Source: an uncultured bacterium (GTDB taxonomy: Bacteria > Cyanobacteriota > Vampirovibrionia > Gastranaerophilales > Gastranaerophilaceae). Taken from it: DNA of 35,864 nucleotides. Of this stretch, positions 7,971 to 16,618 are shown piece after piece. Made by a program: the position numbers and the translations under genes. The stretch is taken from NCBI GenBank assembly GCA_902803165.1, contig CADCOS010000087.1:1-35864 (forward strand), read 5' to 3'. A model generated the notes under the pieces. That model had not been told where the DNA came from. It ran no database searches and saw nothing but the letters and a program-made list of their open reading frames with translations. How positions within the stretch are numbered: the first letter of the stretch is position 1; the number at the start of each line of letters is the position of its first letter.

Positions 7971-8864
7971 ATGTTGGAAGATGATAAAGACGGTTTACAC
8001 CACCTGATTGAGGAAGAATTAAACTCTAATGATAAAATATTAAAACCTGATTTCTCAAAGCAGGCAGGTCGTGAACTTCTTGCTTTTTATTTACAGTCAA
8101 AGTTCAGGCAATTAATAATGTATGACAGCAAGGCAAGCAGACCGATATTCAGAAATATTAGTGAAGATTTTTTGAGAAATTTTTCAAAACGATTGGTTGT
8201 AACACCTGAAAAGCGGATTATGATAGGCATAACAGGTGAATCTGCATCCGGCAAATCAACAATGTGCAAGGCAATTTCCAATGTTATTAAAAGTTTTAAG
8301 ATGCCGGTTTCAATATTGGCTACTGACAGTTATTTTAATGACATATCGGATTTAATAGCAAAATTCGGAAGCTTTGATAATCTAAGAGATAATGGTTATG
8401 ATGTTGATTCTCCGGAAAGTTTCCAATTGGATGTTTTAAAAGAAGATTTAACAACTTTGTCAAAAGGGCGGGATATATATGCTCCTCAATATTTGCCTAA
8501 CGGAACAGGGGTATCAATGCCAAAGTCTCAGTTTGTTCCATCAAACAAAATAATTATTGTTGAAGGCATGGCTACCATGTATGAAACGATAAAAGATATT
8601 TTTGATATAAAGGTCTATGTCGAGACGGACTTGGATACCAGAAAAGAGAGATTTTTGCACAGAGCATTTACCGAGAGAAATCAAGATTTTGAGAATGCTA
8701 AAAAACATTGGGATTATATTTTGGACGCAGGTAAAAAATATGTGCAGCCTGCAAGGGAATTTGCAGATGTTGTATTGAACGGTAATACTGATATGGAGTA
8801 TTTCTGCCAGCTTTTAGAGTATATTCACACTATTACGAATAATTTTAGCGGTCAAACATTATAA
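7971..8864 (+). CDS. Uridine kinase/phosphoribulokinase-family P-loop kinase
   Basis: A 297-aa protein with a central kinase fold of the uridine kinase/PRK type: Walker A GESASGKS at residues 89-96 in IGITGESASGKSTMCKAI, then ILATDSYFND (substrate/Mg-binding Asp-Tyr as in Udk), VDSPESFQLDVL, a hydrophobic Walker-B-like strand IIIVEGMATM, and KVYVETDLDTRKERFLHRAFTERN (lid/arginine region). About 80 extra N-terminal residues have no recognised domain. The substrate could be uridine/cytidine or another small molecule; the N-terminal extension makes plain Udk uncertain. It is the last gene of the plus-strand operon and overlaps the convergent metalloprotease gene by 6 bp. Confidence 0.8.
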   Translation: MLEDDKDGLHHLIEEELNSNDKILKPDFSKQAGRELLAFYLQSKFRQLIMYDSKASRPIFRNISEDFLRNFSKRLVVTPEKRIMIGITGESASGKSTMCKAISNVIKSFKMPVSILATDSYFNDISDLIAKFGSFDNLRDNGYDVDSPESFQLDVLKEDLTTLSKGRDIYAPQYLPNGTGVSMPKSQFVPSNKIIIVEGMATMYETIKDIFDIKVYVETDLDTRKERFLHRAFTERNQDFENAKKHWDYILDAGKKYVQPAREFADVVLNGNTDMEYFCQLLEYIHTITNNFSGQTL

Positions 8865-10337
8865 ACCTAATTTTATAATTCCGTATGGAGCAAGTCTTAT
8901 ATTTTCTTTTTCTTTAGGGTTGTTTTCTATAAATCTTTTTAAAACTTTGCGTGCAGACATGTATTTCTTTTCTCTGACGTAAATATTTGCAAGAGCAATA
9001 ACATATTCAATATCAGAAGGGTTATTTGTTATTAAGTATTCATATTCTTTTATAGCTTTAGGAATATTGCCGCTGTCCGTGTATATTTCGGCAAGCAATT
9101 GGTGATGCTGTTCTGTTTCATTGATTGCTATTGATTTATCAAGATAAGATTTTGCATTGTCGTAATCTTTAATTAGATTATATATGATTGCAAAATTATA
9201 GTAGATCATTCCGTTAATTTCTTTGTTGTCAGAAAGTTTTAGAGCTTTATTCAAGCTTTTAAGCGCTTTTTCGTACTCTTTTACAGCAACCAACCCTTCT
9301 GCTAAATCAATATATCCTGCCGGTATATTGGGGGCTTTTCGTATGTAACTTTTGGCTTCTTGTATTTTAGCCGAGGTAATTTCTTTTTCTCCGCCTATAA
9401 CAATTTCTTGAGCATAGTCAGCCGGAAAATTTTTCTTATCTGTCAAATCTGGTTTTGTCTTATATAAAAGAGCAACTGTATTAACGTCTCGTTTTGATAG
9501 TTTTGCCCTTAAATCATTTGTTGTAATTTGCGGATCAAGAGTCATATACATAATATCTTTTGAATGATCGCTATGTCCCATAACCCCAATAGCATGGCAA
9601 ATTTCGTGTAGTGCCGTATTGTATATTTGATTTGGAGAAAAATATTGTTGTTCTGAATCTGTAACAAAGAAATCCATTGTCATTCGGGTTAACATATCGC
9701 CGTCTAAATTCGGGTTTGTGTATGCTACAACATATTTTTCGCCATCGTTTTCCGCTGAAGTCGGTTGATTTTGGTTGAATTTTATTAAAATATTTACATT
9801 TGCGGTATTTTCTGTTCTTTCAAAACAGATTCGTCTTGCAGTTTCAATTTCCCATGTTTTAAAGGCATTTTCTATTTCTTTTTCATAGTAGTTCGGTATA
9901 TTTTTATCATTAGCGAAACCGTATGTTATGGGTAAAGTAGACCATCTAAGCAGTTTATGGTTATACGGGGCATTTTTTATATAGTTATCATAATATTTGT
10001 ACCTGATTTCACTTTTTAAGTCAGAAAGGTAGTCTTCCGCTCTTACCATTGCTCCGTCATTTGTTTTGTACGTTAGGAACTTTAGGAGCTTTTCTTGTTT
10101 AAATGAATCAATATCATCTTTTAGTAAAATATTTACATAGGCATCACTTGATGCAGGATTTTTTAATCCGAGTTCAAAGGCATATTCATAGTATTTCATA
10201 GCCATTGGAGTATTATTTTTTTTCAACCAATATTCAGCACGAAATTTCATTGCCTGCTCAGCATGTGAATAAAAAAAATCTCCTGTTAAAAGAAAAAAAC
10301 ATAACAAAGATAGTATTAGCCATATTTTCTTATTCAT
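8859..10337 (-). CDS. Matrixin-like zinc metalloprotease with TPR repeats, exported
   Basis: A 492-aa protein with an N-terminal hydrophobic export signal (IWLILSLLCFFLLTGDFFYS, residues 5-24). The protease core has the full metzincin signature HEICHAIGVMGH (H244, E245, H248, H255) and a downstream Met-turn DIMYM (M263). It is preceded by the matrixin-like stretch LPITYGF...ENAFKTWE (135-162). Residues about 320-480 form TPR repeats (EYEKALKSLNKALKLSDN, KDYDNAKSYLDKSIAINE). It is thus a secreted or periplasmic M10-type peptidase with an interaction domain. Its ATG lies inside the end of scpB with an 8-bp overlap (ATGAATAA), so translation is probably coupled to the condensin genes, an unexpected pairing. 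Protease class is secure; substrate unknown. Confidence 0.85.
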   Translation of the reverse strand: MNKKIWLILSLLCFFLLTGDFFYSHAEQAMKFRAEYWLKKNNTPMAMKYYEYAFELGLKNPASSDAYVNILLKDDIDSFKQEKLLKFLTYKTNDGAMVRAEDYLSDLKSEIRYKYYDNYIKNAPYNHKLLRWSTLPITYGFANDKNIPNYYEKEIENAFKTWEIETARRICFERTENTANVNILIKFNQNQPTSAENDGEKYVVAYTNPNLDGDMLTRMTMDFFVTDSEQQYFSPNQIYNTALHEICHAIGVMGHSDHSKDIMYMTLDPQITTNDLRAKLSKRDVNTVALLYKTKPDLTDKKNFPADYAQEIVIGGEKEITSAKIQEAKSYIRKAPNIPAGYIDLAEGLVAVKEYEKALKSLNKALKLSDNKEINGMIYYNFAIIYNLIKDYDNAKSYLDKSIAINETEQHHQLLAEIYTDSGNIPKAIKEYEYLITNNPSDIEYVIALANIYVREKKYMSARKVLKRFIENNPKEKENIRLAPYGIIKLGL

Positions 10338-10875
10338 TGATTACTTCTTCCGTTTTTGGTTCGGGCTCGTCGTCTTTAATTCCGTTATCAATATTTAATG
10401 TTTTAACAAGTGCTTTTACGTCACCTTTTAGTTTAAAATATTCTTTAAATTTAGGTGTTGTTTTAATATTAAAAGAACGTCCGTTTTTATCTTTATGTCT
10501 TGAAATTAGGCCTTTTTCAATAAGTTCTTGAACGTGCTCGTACGCATTTGAGCCTCGCAAATCTTTTAATAAGGTTTGTCGTATAGGTTCTTTTAAGGCT
10601 ATTACGGTCAATGTCTTTAAAACAGGAGGTTTAAGTTCAACCGGACAAAGTTTTTCCACTATGTCTAAATGTTCTTGTTTAACCTGTAAAATATAGCCGT
10701 TCTCGTCATCAATTTCCAGAGCGCCTTCTCTTGAAGCGTAGTCCATTATAAGCTCCAACAAAGCTTCCTCAACGGTTTCGGGAGATTCCTCTAAAATTTC
10801 TGCAATTTCATTTATCTGTAAGACTCTTGCGGTCACAAACAGAACCGCTTCAATTCTCGATTTTAGCTGTTCCAT
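10330..10875 (-). CDS. scpB: Segregation and condensation protein B
   Basis: ScpB dimers (paired winged-helix domains) bind the kleisin ScpA within the SMC condensin that compacts and segregates chromosomes. The 181-aa length is typical. Family features include SRIEAVLFVTARVLQINEIAEIL at the start, a central LKTLTVIALKEPIRQTLLKDLRG and GLISRHKDKNGRSFNIKTT for the second winged helix, then an acidic tail. GAGGGAGA precedes the ATG. The gene overlaps scpA by 26 bp and the downstream metalloprotease gene by 8 bp. Confidence 0.96.
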   Translation of the reverse strand: MEQLKSRIEAVLFVTARVLQINEIAEILEESPETVEEALLELIMDYASREGALEIDDENGYILQVKQEHLDIVEKLCPVELKPPVLKTLTVIALKEPIRQTLLKDLRGSNAYEHVQELIEKGLISRHKDKNGRSFNIKTTPKFKEYFKLKGDVKALVKTLNIDNGIKDDEPEPKTEEVINE

Positions 10876-11764
10876 TTTCTTCTCCCTCTATTACGCTAGC
10901 TGCATTATTTACGGCGTCAAATATATTATCATCAGATTCTTCTTCAACGGATTCATCATGTTTAGGAGCAGAGCCTTCTCTTTTAATAACATATAAATCC
11001 GAATAAAATTCGTCCTGAACTAAATCGTAATCGCTTTCGGCTGTTAAAAACAACAGCGAAATATATGCATTAACCCTATCCATGCCAAGTAAAGTTAATT
11101 CATTTAATTCAATTTTGTCCTGCCTGTTCAGAATTTCCTCAAGATTAGCTTTTAATCTTTGCACTCCGTCTTCAATATATTCTTCATGCGCAAGATTTAT
11201 AATATCTTCGGGCGTAAGCCTTGCATAATTTTGTACTCTTCTTTTTGCTCTTTCATGTGCATTTTTTAAGGCTTGTTTTCTGTCAAGCATTTCATAGAAT
11301 TCCAATTGACGGATTAAATCGCGCAATGTAACAACACGATTATGATTAAGCCTTACGGATGTCCTTCTTTGGAGAACCTCATCAATTGAAATAACATTGT
11401 TTGTCGGAATGTAGTCATCTTCTGCATTATAATCAAGCGGTTCATCAGAGTATTCCAAATTATCTTCCTGTGTCGGTTCAAAATCAAGAATATCAATTCC
11501 TTTTAAAACATTTGATTTTAGTTTTAAAAGGATAGCTGCGAACAAAAGTGTTCTTCCCGTCCAACGGAGATTCTGAGCCTTTGATTGAAATACGTGCGCC
11601 AAATATTTATCCGTAACTTCAACGATATCGACATTCCACGGATCAATTTTACCTTGTTTTGCCATGTTTACAAGGATTTCAATACCGTCAACATCTGCCT
11701 CTTTTGAATCTGATAAGGTATTATTTGTGTTATTTAAATCAATATTTGTTACGTTAACTGCCAT
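10850..11764 (-). CDS. scpA: Segregation and condensation protein A (kleisin)
   Basis: ScpA is the kleisin that bridges the SMC heads. The 304-aa protein has the diagnostic N-terminal block (ILVNMAKQGKIDPWNVDIVE, then VTDKYLAHV...WTGRTLLFAAILLKLKSN), a central linker and a C-terminal winged-helix region (LTLLGMDRVNAYISLLFLTA...). It has an acidic C-terminal extension, somewhat longer than usual. AAAAGGG lies just upstream of the ATG. It is followed by an overlapping scpB, and smc lies 237 bp upstream on the same strand, so the whole SMC-ScpAB complex is encoded together. Confidence 0.95.
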   Translation of the reverse strand: MAVNVTNIDLNNTNNTLSDSKEADVDGIEILVNMAKQGKIDPWNVDIVEVTDKYLAHVFQSKAQNLRWTGRTLLFAAILLKLKSNVLKGIDILDFEPTQEDNLEYSDEPLDYNAEDDYIPTNNVISIDEVLQRRTSVRLNHNRVVTLRDLIRQLEFYEMLDRKQALKNAHERAKRRVQNYARLTPEDIINLAHEEYIEDGVQRLKANLEEILNRQDKIELNELTLLGMDRVNAYISLLFLTAESDYDLVQDEFYSDLYVIKREGSAPKHDESVEEESDDNIFDAVNNAASVIEGEENGTAKIEN

Positions 11765-11890
11765 ATACCCTTTTAAATCGATTATTATACAATCATATTA
11801 CTATATATATTTACCTCTGAAATCCTCTAAAATTATGAACGATTTTTTAGGTAAAAAGCTATATGTAAAAAATATTCTTCTCCCTATTCT

Positions 11891-11919
11891 ATTTAAGCTG
11901 AAACCCCGCAAAATGTCAA
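11891..11919 (-). promoter_or_regulatory. Candidate promoter for scpA-scpB within the 237-bp smc-scpA gap
   Basis: On the minus strand TTGACA (11919-11914) is followed after 17 nt by TTAAAT (11896-11891), giving a leader of about 120 nt. A second TATAAT is present at 11789-11784, close to the gene but with a poor -35. The rest of the gap (11765-12001) is AT-rich, contains the palindrome ACAAATTTGT near 11939, and shows no coding sequence. smc may also read through. Confidence 0.4.
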
Positions 11920-12001
11920 TTTGTAAGACTTTTGTAACAAATTTGTAAAGTTGAAAATGACATTATAAAGTTCAAGAATGGTCAAATAATTTTTATTACC
12001 C

Positions 12002-15000
12002 CTAGTCTCTCAGTTTAACCCCTGTAACTTTGGAAATACCTTTTTCTTTTTGGGTTACACCTATTGTGCGGTTAGCTGATTCAATCATCGGTTTGCGGTG
12101 AGATACAACGATAAATTGTGTTTTTTCGGCTTGAGTTTGTACAATATGCGCAAGTTTTTCGACATTTATACCGTCAAGGCTCGCATCAACTTCGTCAAAG
12201 GCGTAGAATGGTGCCGGCATGTATTTTTGAATAGCAAATACAAACGAAAGTGCCGTCAGGGCCTTCTCTCCTCCTGACATACCCATTAAACGCTGTTTTT
12301 TCTTGTCTCTTGGCTGTGCTTCAATATCCAAACCTCCTTCAAACGGTTTTTCTTCGTTTTCAAGGATTAGAGTTCCTTCTCCGTCCGAAAGTTTATGGAA
12401 AATATCTTTGAAGTTTTCGTTTATTGAATTATAGGTCTTTAAGAAGGTTTCCTTCTTCAAATCTTCGTAGCCTTTCATTCTTTCAAGAATCTGTTCTCTT
12501 TCTTTTGATAAGGTTTCAATTTGCCCGTGAAGTTCCTGCTGTCGTTGAGAGACTCTGTCATAATCTTCCAACGCTCTCATATTGACGGCACCAAGCTCAT
12601 CCATTCTTTTTTGGAGTCTTTGAATTTTGTTGGTTATTTCGTCAATCGACATTTCAACAGGAGTAAGAGAATTTATATCAACTCCGGCTTCTGTAAGCGT
12701 TGTCCTTGTTTCTTCAAGTTGTGGCTCAAGTTCTCTTCTTCTTGCCTTAAATGATTCAATTTGTTCGGCTATTTTATCAATATCGGATTTTTTTAAATTC
12801 TTTTGAGTTTCGATATCGACAAGATCTTTATTTATAGAATCTCTCTGGTTAAGTAATTCACCGAGTTTTTCCGTAATCTCTTTTATTTGTTCATCTAAAA
12901 CGGCTAATTGTGATTCAAGTTCTTTTATTTCTTCTGCACGTTTTAGTTTATCCGTTTCCAACTCTTTGTTTGTTTCTATTAATCTTTCAATCGTACTGTT
13001 ATGAGTTCTTATAGTTGTATTTATAAATTCAATGCGTTGATTAAGACCTTCAATTTCGTTATTAGTATCGGCGATATTTTTTTCATATCGTTTAATTTCG
13101 TTTTCGACACCGGAAGTTTTTTCTTTGAGTTCTTTTAAATCGGTATCATTCATAAGCTTTTCAACTTCGCTGATTTCTGTTTGAATATCGGTTATTTTTT
13201 CTGAAATGACAATATGTTCTTCTTCCAATTTGTCTAATGTTTTTTCAATATTAGTAATTTCAGGCTTTGTAGCTTTTATGTAATTTTGTTTGTCGTCAAT
13301 TTCTTTTTGGGTGTTTTCAAAATTTGATTCTAAAGTTGAAAGTTCTATTTTTGCTTTGCTGAATTCGTTATTTGAATTTGAAAACTTGCTTCGAACATCT
13401 TCAATTTTTTCTTCAAGACTTGTTCTTTTAGCTGTCATACTGTTGTATTTGTTTTCCATTTCTTTAAGTCTTGATTTAAAGGTTTCAATTTCGCTGTCGG
13501 AATTTTGCGAGAATTTAAGTCCTGATTTCTTAGCCGCACCGCCGGTAATAGAACCTGATTTTTCAAACAAATCTCCGGACAATGTAACCATACGGTATTT
13601 GCCGATTAATTTGTTCGCAGCATTTCGGTCTTCTACTATTAATGTATCGCCTACAGCGTAATAAAAAGCATTCAAATACTCATCATCAAAATCAATGAGG
13701 TTTATTGCATAATCAATAACCCCTTTTTCTTTAGGCAAGTTAAGACTTTTAGGACATCTTACAATTTTATTAAGCGGAATAAACGTGGCTCTGCCCGCAC
13801 CTGAAGATTTGAGAAGTTCAATACAGGTGGATGCAACATGCTCATCATCAACAACAATATGGGACATTCTTCCGCCAACGGCAATTTCAAGCGCGGTAGA
13901 ATATTCTTCATCAACCTGCCCTAGTTTTACCAGCGGCGCATGAACGCCTCTTATATTAGCGTTTACAACTGTATCAACCGCACGTCCGAGGTTAGCATCT
14001 TCGTTCGCTTGCTTAGCTGCCTCAAGCATATAAATCTTTTTACGTGCTGTTTGCAGGTCGTAGTCCAAATCTGTGATTTCGTTTTTAGTTTTATCCAATT
14101 CATACATTGTGTTTTTAAGGATATTTTTGAAATCGTCAAGCTCTTTGCCTAATTGTTCTATTAATAATTCTTTTGAAGATTTTGTTTCGCTGAAATTCTT
14201 TCTGAAATTTTCAAGCTCGGTTAATTTAGCTTGAGCATCTTCCAAAGATTTTTTCTTAGAAGACAATTCTGCTTCTAACGGGGCTTGTTTTTGAATTAAT
14301 TTTGTTTCTTTATCCTGTTCGAGTTCAAGATTTTTCCTTAAAGAATTACGCTTTTCAATGTGTTTTTCGGCAGTTTCGTTTAGGCCTGACATATCTTCAA
14401 GAATTTTAGCCAAGATTTCTTTTTGTTCTTTAATTTTAGTTTCAATACCTGTAATATTTTCTTTTTTCAGGGAAATTTGCAATTCGGCTTCTTTAATTTT
14501 ACCGCCTTGAACTTCAATACCGTTTTTGGTATTTTCAATAGTTTTTAAATTATCTTGAATTTGTTTGTCGGAAAACGCAATTGCACTGTTTTTTCTGTCA
14601 ATTCCGCCCTTAACTTCTTCAGCTTTTTGTTTTAATTCTATTTGATGAGATTCTCCTTTTTCTTTAATTGTTTCGGATATTTCATCATATTTTTCACGAA
14701 TAAGCTTTAGACGTTCTTCCAAATCTTCTGCTTTTAATTCTTCTTCTTTTTTCTTTTTGGTAAATTCCAAAATGTTTTCGTGAGCTTTTTCTAAATTTCT
14801 CTTTATATCAAAGAATTTTACAGTATTAATTTGGCTTTCTAATCCTGTTTTTTCATCTTTAAGCTTTTTGTATTTTAAAGCGGTTTCTCTTTCTTCGTTG
14901 AGTTGTTCAAGTCGAAGGTTTACTTCATTCAATATCAGAGTTGAATTTGTAACCCTTTTTTCAACCGTTTCAAGCTCTGATGTTGCTTGTTCTATTCTTC

Positions 15001-15493
15001 TGTCAAAATCAGCAACGCCTGCAATTTCATCGATTACTTTTCTTCTTTCGTAAGGCGTACAGCTTGTAATACTTGTTACGTCGCCCTGCATAACTACGTT
15101 GTAACTGTTTGGAGTGATATTATGCTTTTCCAAAAGCGAATGAACGTCAGAAAGTGTTACAATTTTGTCGTTAATATAGTAAATACTGTTAAATCCTTGA
15201 GAAGATTTTCTGATTCTTCTTGCGACAGAGAATTCTCCGTCTTCGGTCTCGCCAAAAGTTACCTTTACAAAAGCTTCGTTTCGTTTGTTATATGTGGAAA
15301 TCAGGTGAAATAATTTTTCTGCACGCAAAGTTCTGCTTGTTGAAAGTCCCAGAGCAAACAAAATACTGTCGATAATTGTACTTTTCCCCGAACCGTTTGG
15401 CCCTGAAATGGTTGTAAATCCTTTTAGCATAGGTATATCGACTTTGTTTGCAAAAGACTTAAAGTTATCAACTTCCAGCTGCTTTATATACAT
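12002..15493 (-). CDS. smc: Chromosome segregation/condensation ATPase SMC
   Basis: This is the SMC ATPase of bacterial condensin. At 1163 aa it has the expected plan: N-terminal ATPase half with Walker A GPNGSGKST (residues 31-39), a long coiled coil, a hinge domain at about 500-660 (RGVHAPLVKLGQV..., GRMSHIVVDDEHVA..., LFEKSGSITGG), a returning coiled coil, and the C-terminal ATPase half with signature SGGEK (1073-1077) and Walker B/D-loop FDEVDASLD (D1100, E1101). GGGGAG precedes the ATG. A good promoter and a palindrome lie just upstream. ScpA and ScpB are encoded next on the same strand. Confidence 0.98.
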   Translation of the reverse strand: MYIKQLEVDNFKSFANKVDIPMLKGFTTISGPNGSGKSTIIDSILFALGLSTSRTLRAEKLFHLISTYNKRNEAFVKVTFGETEDGEFSVARRIRKSSQGFNSIYYINDKIVTLSDVHSLLEKHNITPNSYNVVMQGDVTSITSCTPYERRKVIDEIAGVADFDRRIEQATSELETVEKRVTNSTLILNEVNLRLEQLNEERETALKYKKLKDEKTGLESQINTVKFFDIKRNLEKAHENILEFTKKKKEEELKAEDLEERLKLIREKYDEISETIKEKGESHQIELKQKAEEVKGGIDRKNSAIAFSDKQIQDNLKTIENTKNGIEVQGGKIKEAELQISLKKENITGIETKIKEQKEILAKILEDMSGLNETAEKHIEKRNSLRKNLELEQDKETKLIQKQAPLEAELSSKKKSLEDAQAKLTELENFRKNFSETKSSKELLIEQLGKELDDFKNILKNTMYELDKTKNEITDLDYDLQTARKKIYMLEAAKQANEDANLGRAVDTVVNANIRGVHAPLVKLGQVDEEYSTALEIAVGGRMSHIVVDDEHVASTCIELLKSSGAGRATFIPLNKIVRCPKSLNLPKEKGVIDYAINLIDFDDEYLNAFYYAVGDTLIVEDRNAANKLIGKYRMVTLSGDLFEKSGSITGGAAKKSGLKFSQNSDSEIETFKSRLKEMENKYNSMTAKRTSLEEKIEDVRSKFSNSNNEFSKAKIELSTLESNFENTQKEIDDKQNYIKATKPEITNIEKTLDKLEEEHIVISEKITDIQTEISEVEKLMNDTDLKELKEKTSGVENEIKRYEKNIADTNNEIEGLNQRIEFINTTIRTHNSTIERLIETNKELETDKLKRAEEIKELESQLAVLDEQIKEITEKLGELLNQRDSINKDLVDIETQKNLKKSDIDKIAEQIESFKARRRELEPQLEETRTTLTEAGVDINSLTPVEMSIDEITNKIQRLQKRMDELGAVNMRALEDYDRVSQRQQELHGQIETLSKEREQILERMKGYEDLKKETFLKTYNSINENFKDIFHKLSDGEGTLILENEEKPFEGGLDIEAQPRDKKKQRLMGMSGGEKALTALSFVFAIQKYMPAPFYAFDEVDASLDGINVEKLAHIVQTQAEKTQFIVVSHRKPMIESANRTIGVTQKEKGISKVTGVKLRD

Positions 15494-15506
15494 TAAATTT
15501 ATCTCC

Positions 15507-15524
15507 CCAATATTGGCGCCAATA
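15507..15524. promoter_or_regulatory. Overlapping palindromes in the smc leader (candidate operator)
   Basis: CCAATATTGG (15507-15516) overlaps the 14-bp perfect palindrome TATTGGCGCCAATA (15511-15524), so CCAATA/TATTGG half-sites occur three times in 18 bp. The position is between the predicted smc transcription start (about 15533) and the smc binding site, where a bound repressor or an RNA stem could act. The symmetry is seen; the regulatory role is inference. Confidence 0.5.
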
Positions 15525-15539
15525 CCGCCCCATATTACT

Positions 15540-15568
15540 ATTACAACCTAAACGATATGGCATGTCAA
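15540..15568 (-). promoter_or_regulatory. smc promoter
   Basis: On the minus strand, a perfect -35 TTGACA (15568-15563), a 17-nt spacer and TGTAAT (15545-15540, 5 of 6 matches) lie 47 nt upstream of the smc start codon. Confidence 0.75.
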
Positions 15569-15664
15569 ACAATTTACAAATATTTATTATTTAAATTGTC
15601 AGCGACTAAAAAATAACGTTTTATGTTGCGAAATATAACAAATTGTAAAGTAAAAATAAAAATC

Positions 15665-15694
15665 TTTACAAAAGGCTGAAAGCCTTGTTATAAT
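15665..15694 (+). promoter_or_regulatory. Promoter with an inverted repeat in its spacer
   Basis: TTTACA (15665-15670) and TATAAT (15689-15694) are separated by 18 nt, with TGT directly before the -10 (extended -10). The spacer carries the inverted repeat AAGGCT-GAA-AGCCTT (15672-15686), a layout typical of a repressor operator placed between -35 and -10. It drives the small gene at 15839 through a leader of about 140 nt. Confidence 0.65.
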
Positions 15695-15698
15695 TGCG

Positions 15699-15723
15699 AT
15701 ATGATATGATATGATATGATATG
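15699..15723 (+). repeat. Five tandem copies of ATATG at the transcription start
   Basis: ATATG is repeated five times without interruption, starting 5 nt after the -10 box, so it covers the predicted transcription start and first transcribed bases. The unit (5 bp) is outside any coding frame. Slippage here would change promoter or leader spacing, not a reading frame. Confidence 0.9.
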
Positions 15724-15838
15724 AGGGATTTTATACATTTTTTAATTTTGCCCCTAAAGTTTTTAAAAAACCTGCCGTAATAAAAATCATAAAGTTTTTT
15801 AAGAGAGTAACCAAAACAAAGAAAGGATGGTTTATTTT

Positions 15839-16180
15839 ATGGCAGGAATTAACGGTAATTTTAATTTTGGACAGCAAGGTGTACGCCAAGCTCAAAACAC
15901 AGAAGGTTTAAAAAGCAATTTAGAAAGTGTTGACGGTAAAACTAAAAAAACACGTGAAGAACATCTTGATAAAGCTGTTTGGAATTTTGGAAGTGAGGGT
16001 TCTGGAGGCGCTAAGCCTGGTGATGTAATAGTAGCAAGGGACGAAAATGGATATGTATATTATAAAATTGATGAAAATGGTGTAGGTCAAAAATGTTCTA
16101 AGGAAGATATGTGCGATGCGCTAGAAATGACAAGGGGTGATATAAGGAAACCTTTAACGTTGCCTAAACATCATACTTAA
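15839..16180 (+). CDS. Hypothetical protein, lineage-specific
   Basis: A 113-aa protein, not recognised. I choose the ATG at 15839 because AAAGGA (15822-15827) lies about 11 nt upstream; the in-frame ATG at 15827 overlaps that site. The sequence is hydrophilic and Gly/Asn-rich (MAGINGNFNFGQQGVRQAQN), with a central basic patch KTKKTREE and a possible small beta domain (GDVIVARDENGYVYYKIDEN). There is no signal peptide or membrane segment. It has its own promoter with operator-like symmetry and stands alone, so it is probably separately regulated. Confidence 0.7.
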   Translation: MAGINGNFNFGQQGVRQAQNTEGLKSNLESVDGKTKKTREEHLDKAVWNFGSEGSGGAKPGDVIVARDENGYVYYKIDENGVGQKCSKEDMCDALEMTRGDIRKPLTLPKHHT

Positions 16181-16184
16181 TATT

Positions 16185-16274
16185 AGCAAGCAAGCAAGTA
16201 GGGTGGGCAAAATGAAATTTTGCCCACCAAAATATAATATTGGATGGCGTGTTGCGGCTTTATCCCCGCTTGCT
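16185..16274. repeat. Nested palindromic element between two small genes
   Basis: A 12-bp perfect stem GGTGGGCAAAAT (16202-16213) pairs with ATTTTGCCCACC (16217-16228) over a GAA loop. Around it, AGCAAGC (16185-16191, part of a short AAGC tandem run) is repeated inverted as GCTTGCT (16268-16274). The stem is not followed by a T run, so it is a poor terminator, although it could stabilise the 3' end of the upstream mRNA. It looks like a small REP-like insertion. Confidence 0.65.
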
Positions 16275-16309
16275 TAGTGATTTTAGTAAAATAAAATGAA
16301 AGGTGGAAT

Positions 16310-16609
16310 ATGGCAGAATTTAATCCATACAGCATGTATGCATACTCAGCAGGTCAAATGTCAACAGCCGCTGACGGAAAGATTTTTGTTGATTTGCAGC
16401 GATTCAAGTCCATACACGATATTGATGAAGTAAATGAATACATTGAAAAAACATTCGGTCAATTTGAAAACCAAAAGGCATTTCATTATCCGAATGACGT
16501 GCTTGTCTTTATCAGCAAATCAGAAGAAAATGTTGAAGTTATTGCAATGCAAAAAGACAAACAAATATACGGGAATCGTTGGTTTGTTATAAAAGATGAG
16601 GATGAATAA
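16310..16609 (+). CDS. Hypothetical protein, lineage-specific
   Basis: A 99-aa protein, not recognised. AAAGGTGG lies just upstream of the ATG. The N-terminus (MAEFNPYSMYAYSAGQMS) is aromatic and polar and probably disordered. Residues about 23-99 look like a small alpha/beta domain (KIFVDLQRFKSIHDIDEVNE, DVLVFISKSEENVEVIAMQK, RWFVIKDEDE). There is no export signal. The copy of the 208-bp dispersed repeat begins 10 bp after its stop codon. Confidence 0.7.
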   Translation: MAEFNPYSMYAYSAGQMSTAADGKIFVDLQRFKSIHDIDEVNEYIEKTFGQFENQKAFHYPNDVLVFISKSEENVEVIAMQKDKQIYGNRWFVIKDEDE

Positions 16610-16618
16610 TTAAATATA

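Noticed and set aside
16202-16228. Rho-independent terminator for the 113-aa gene
   Set aside because: The stem is followed by AAAATATAAT instead of a T run and is nested in a larger inverted repeat; more like a REP element.
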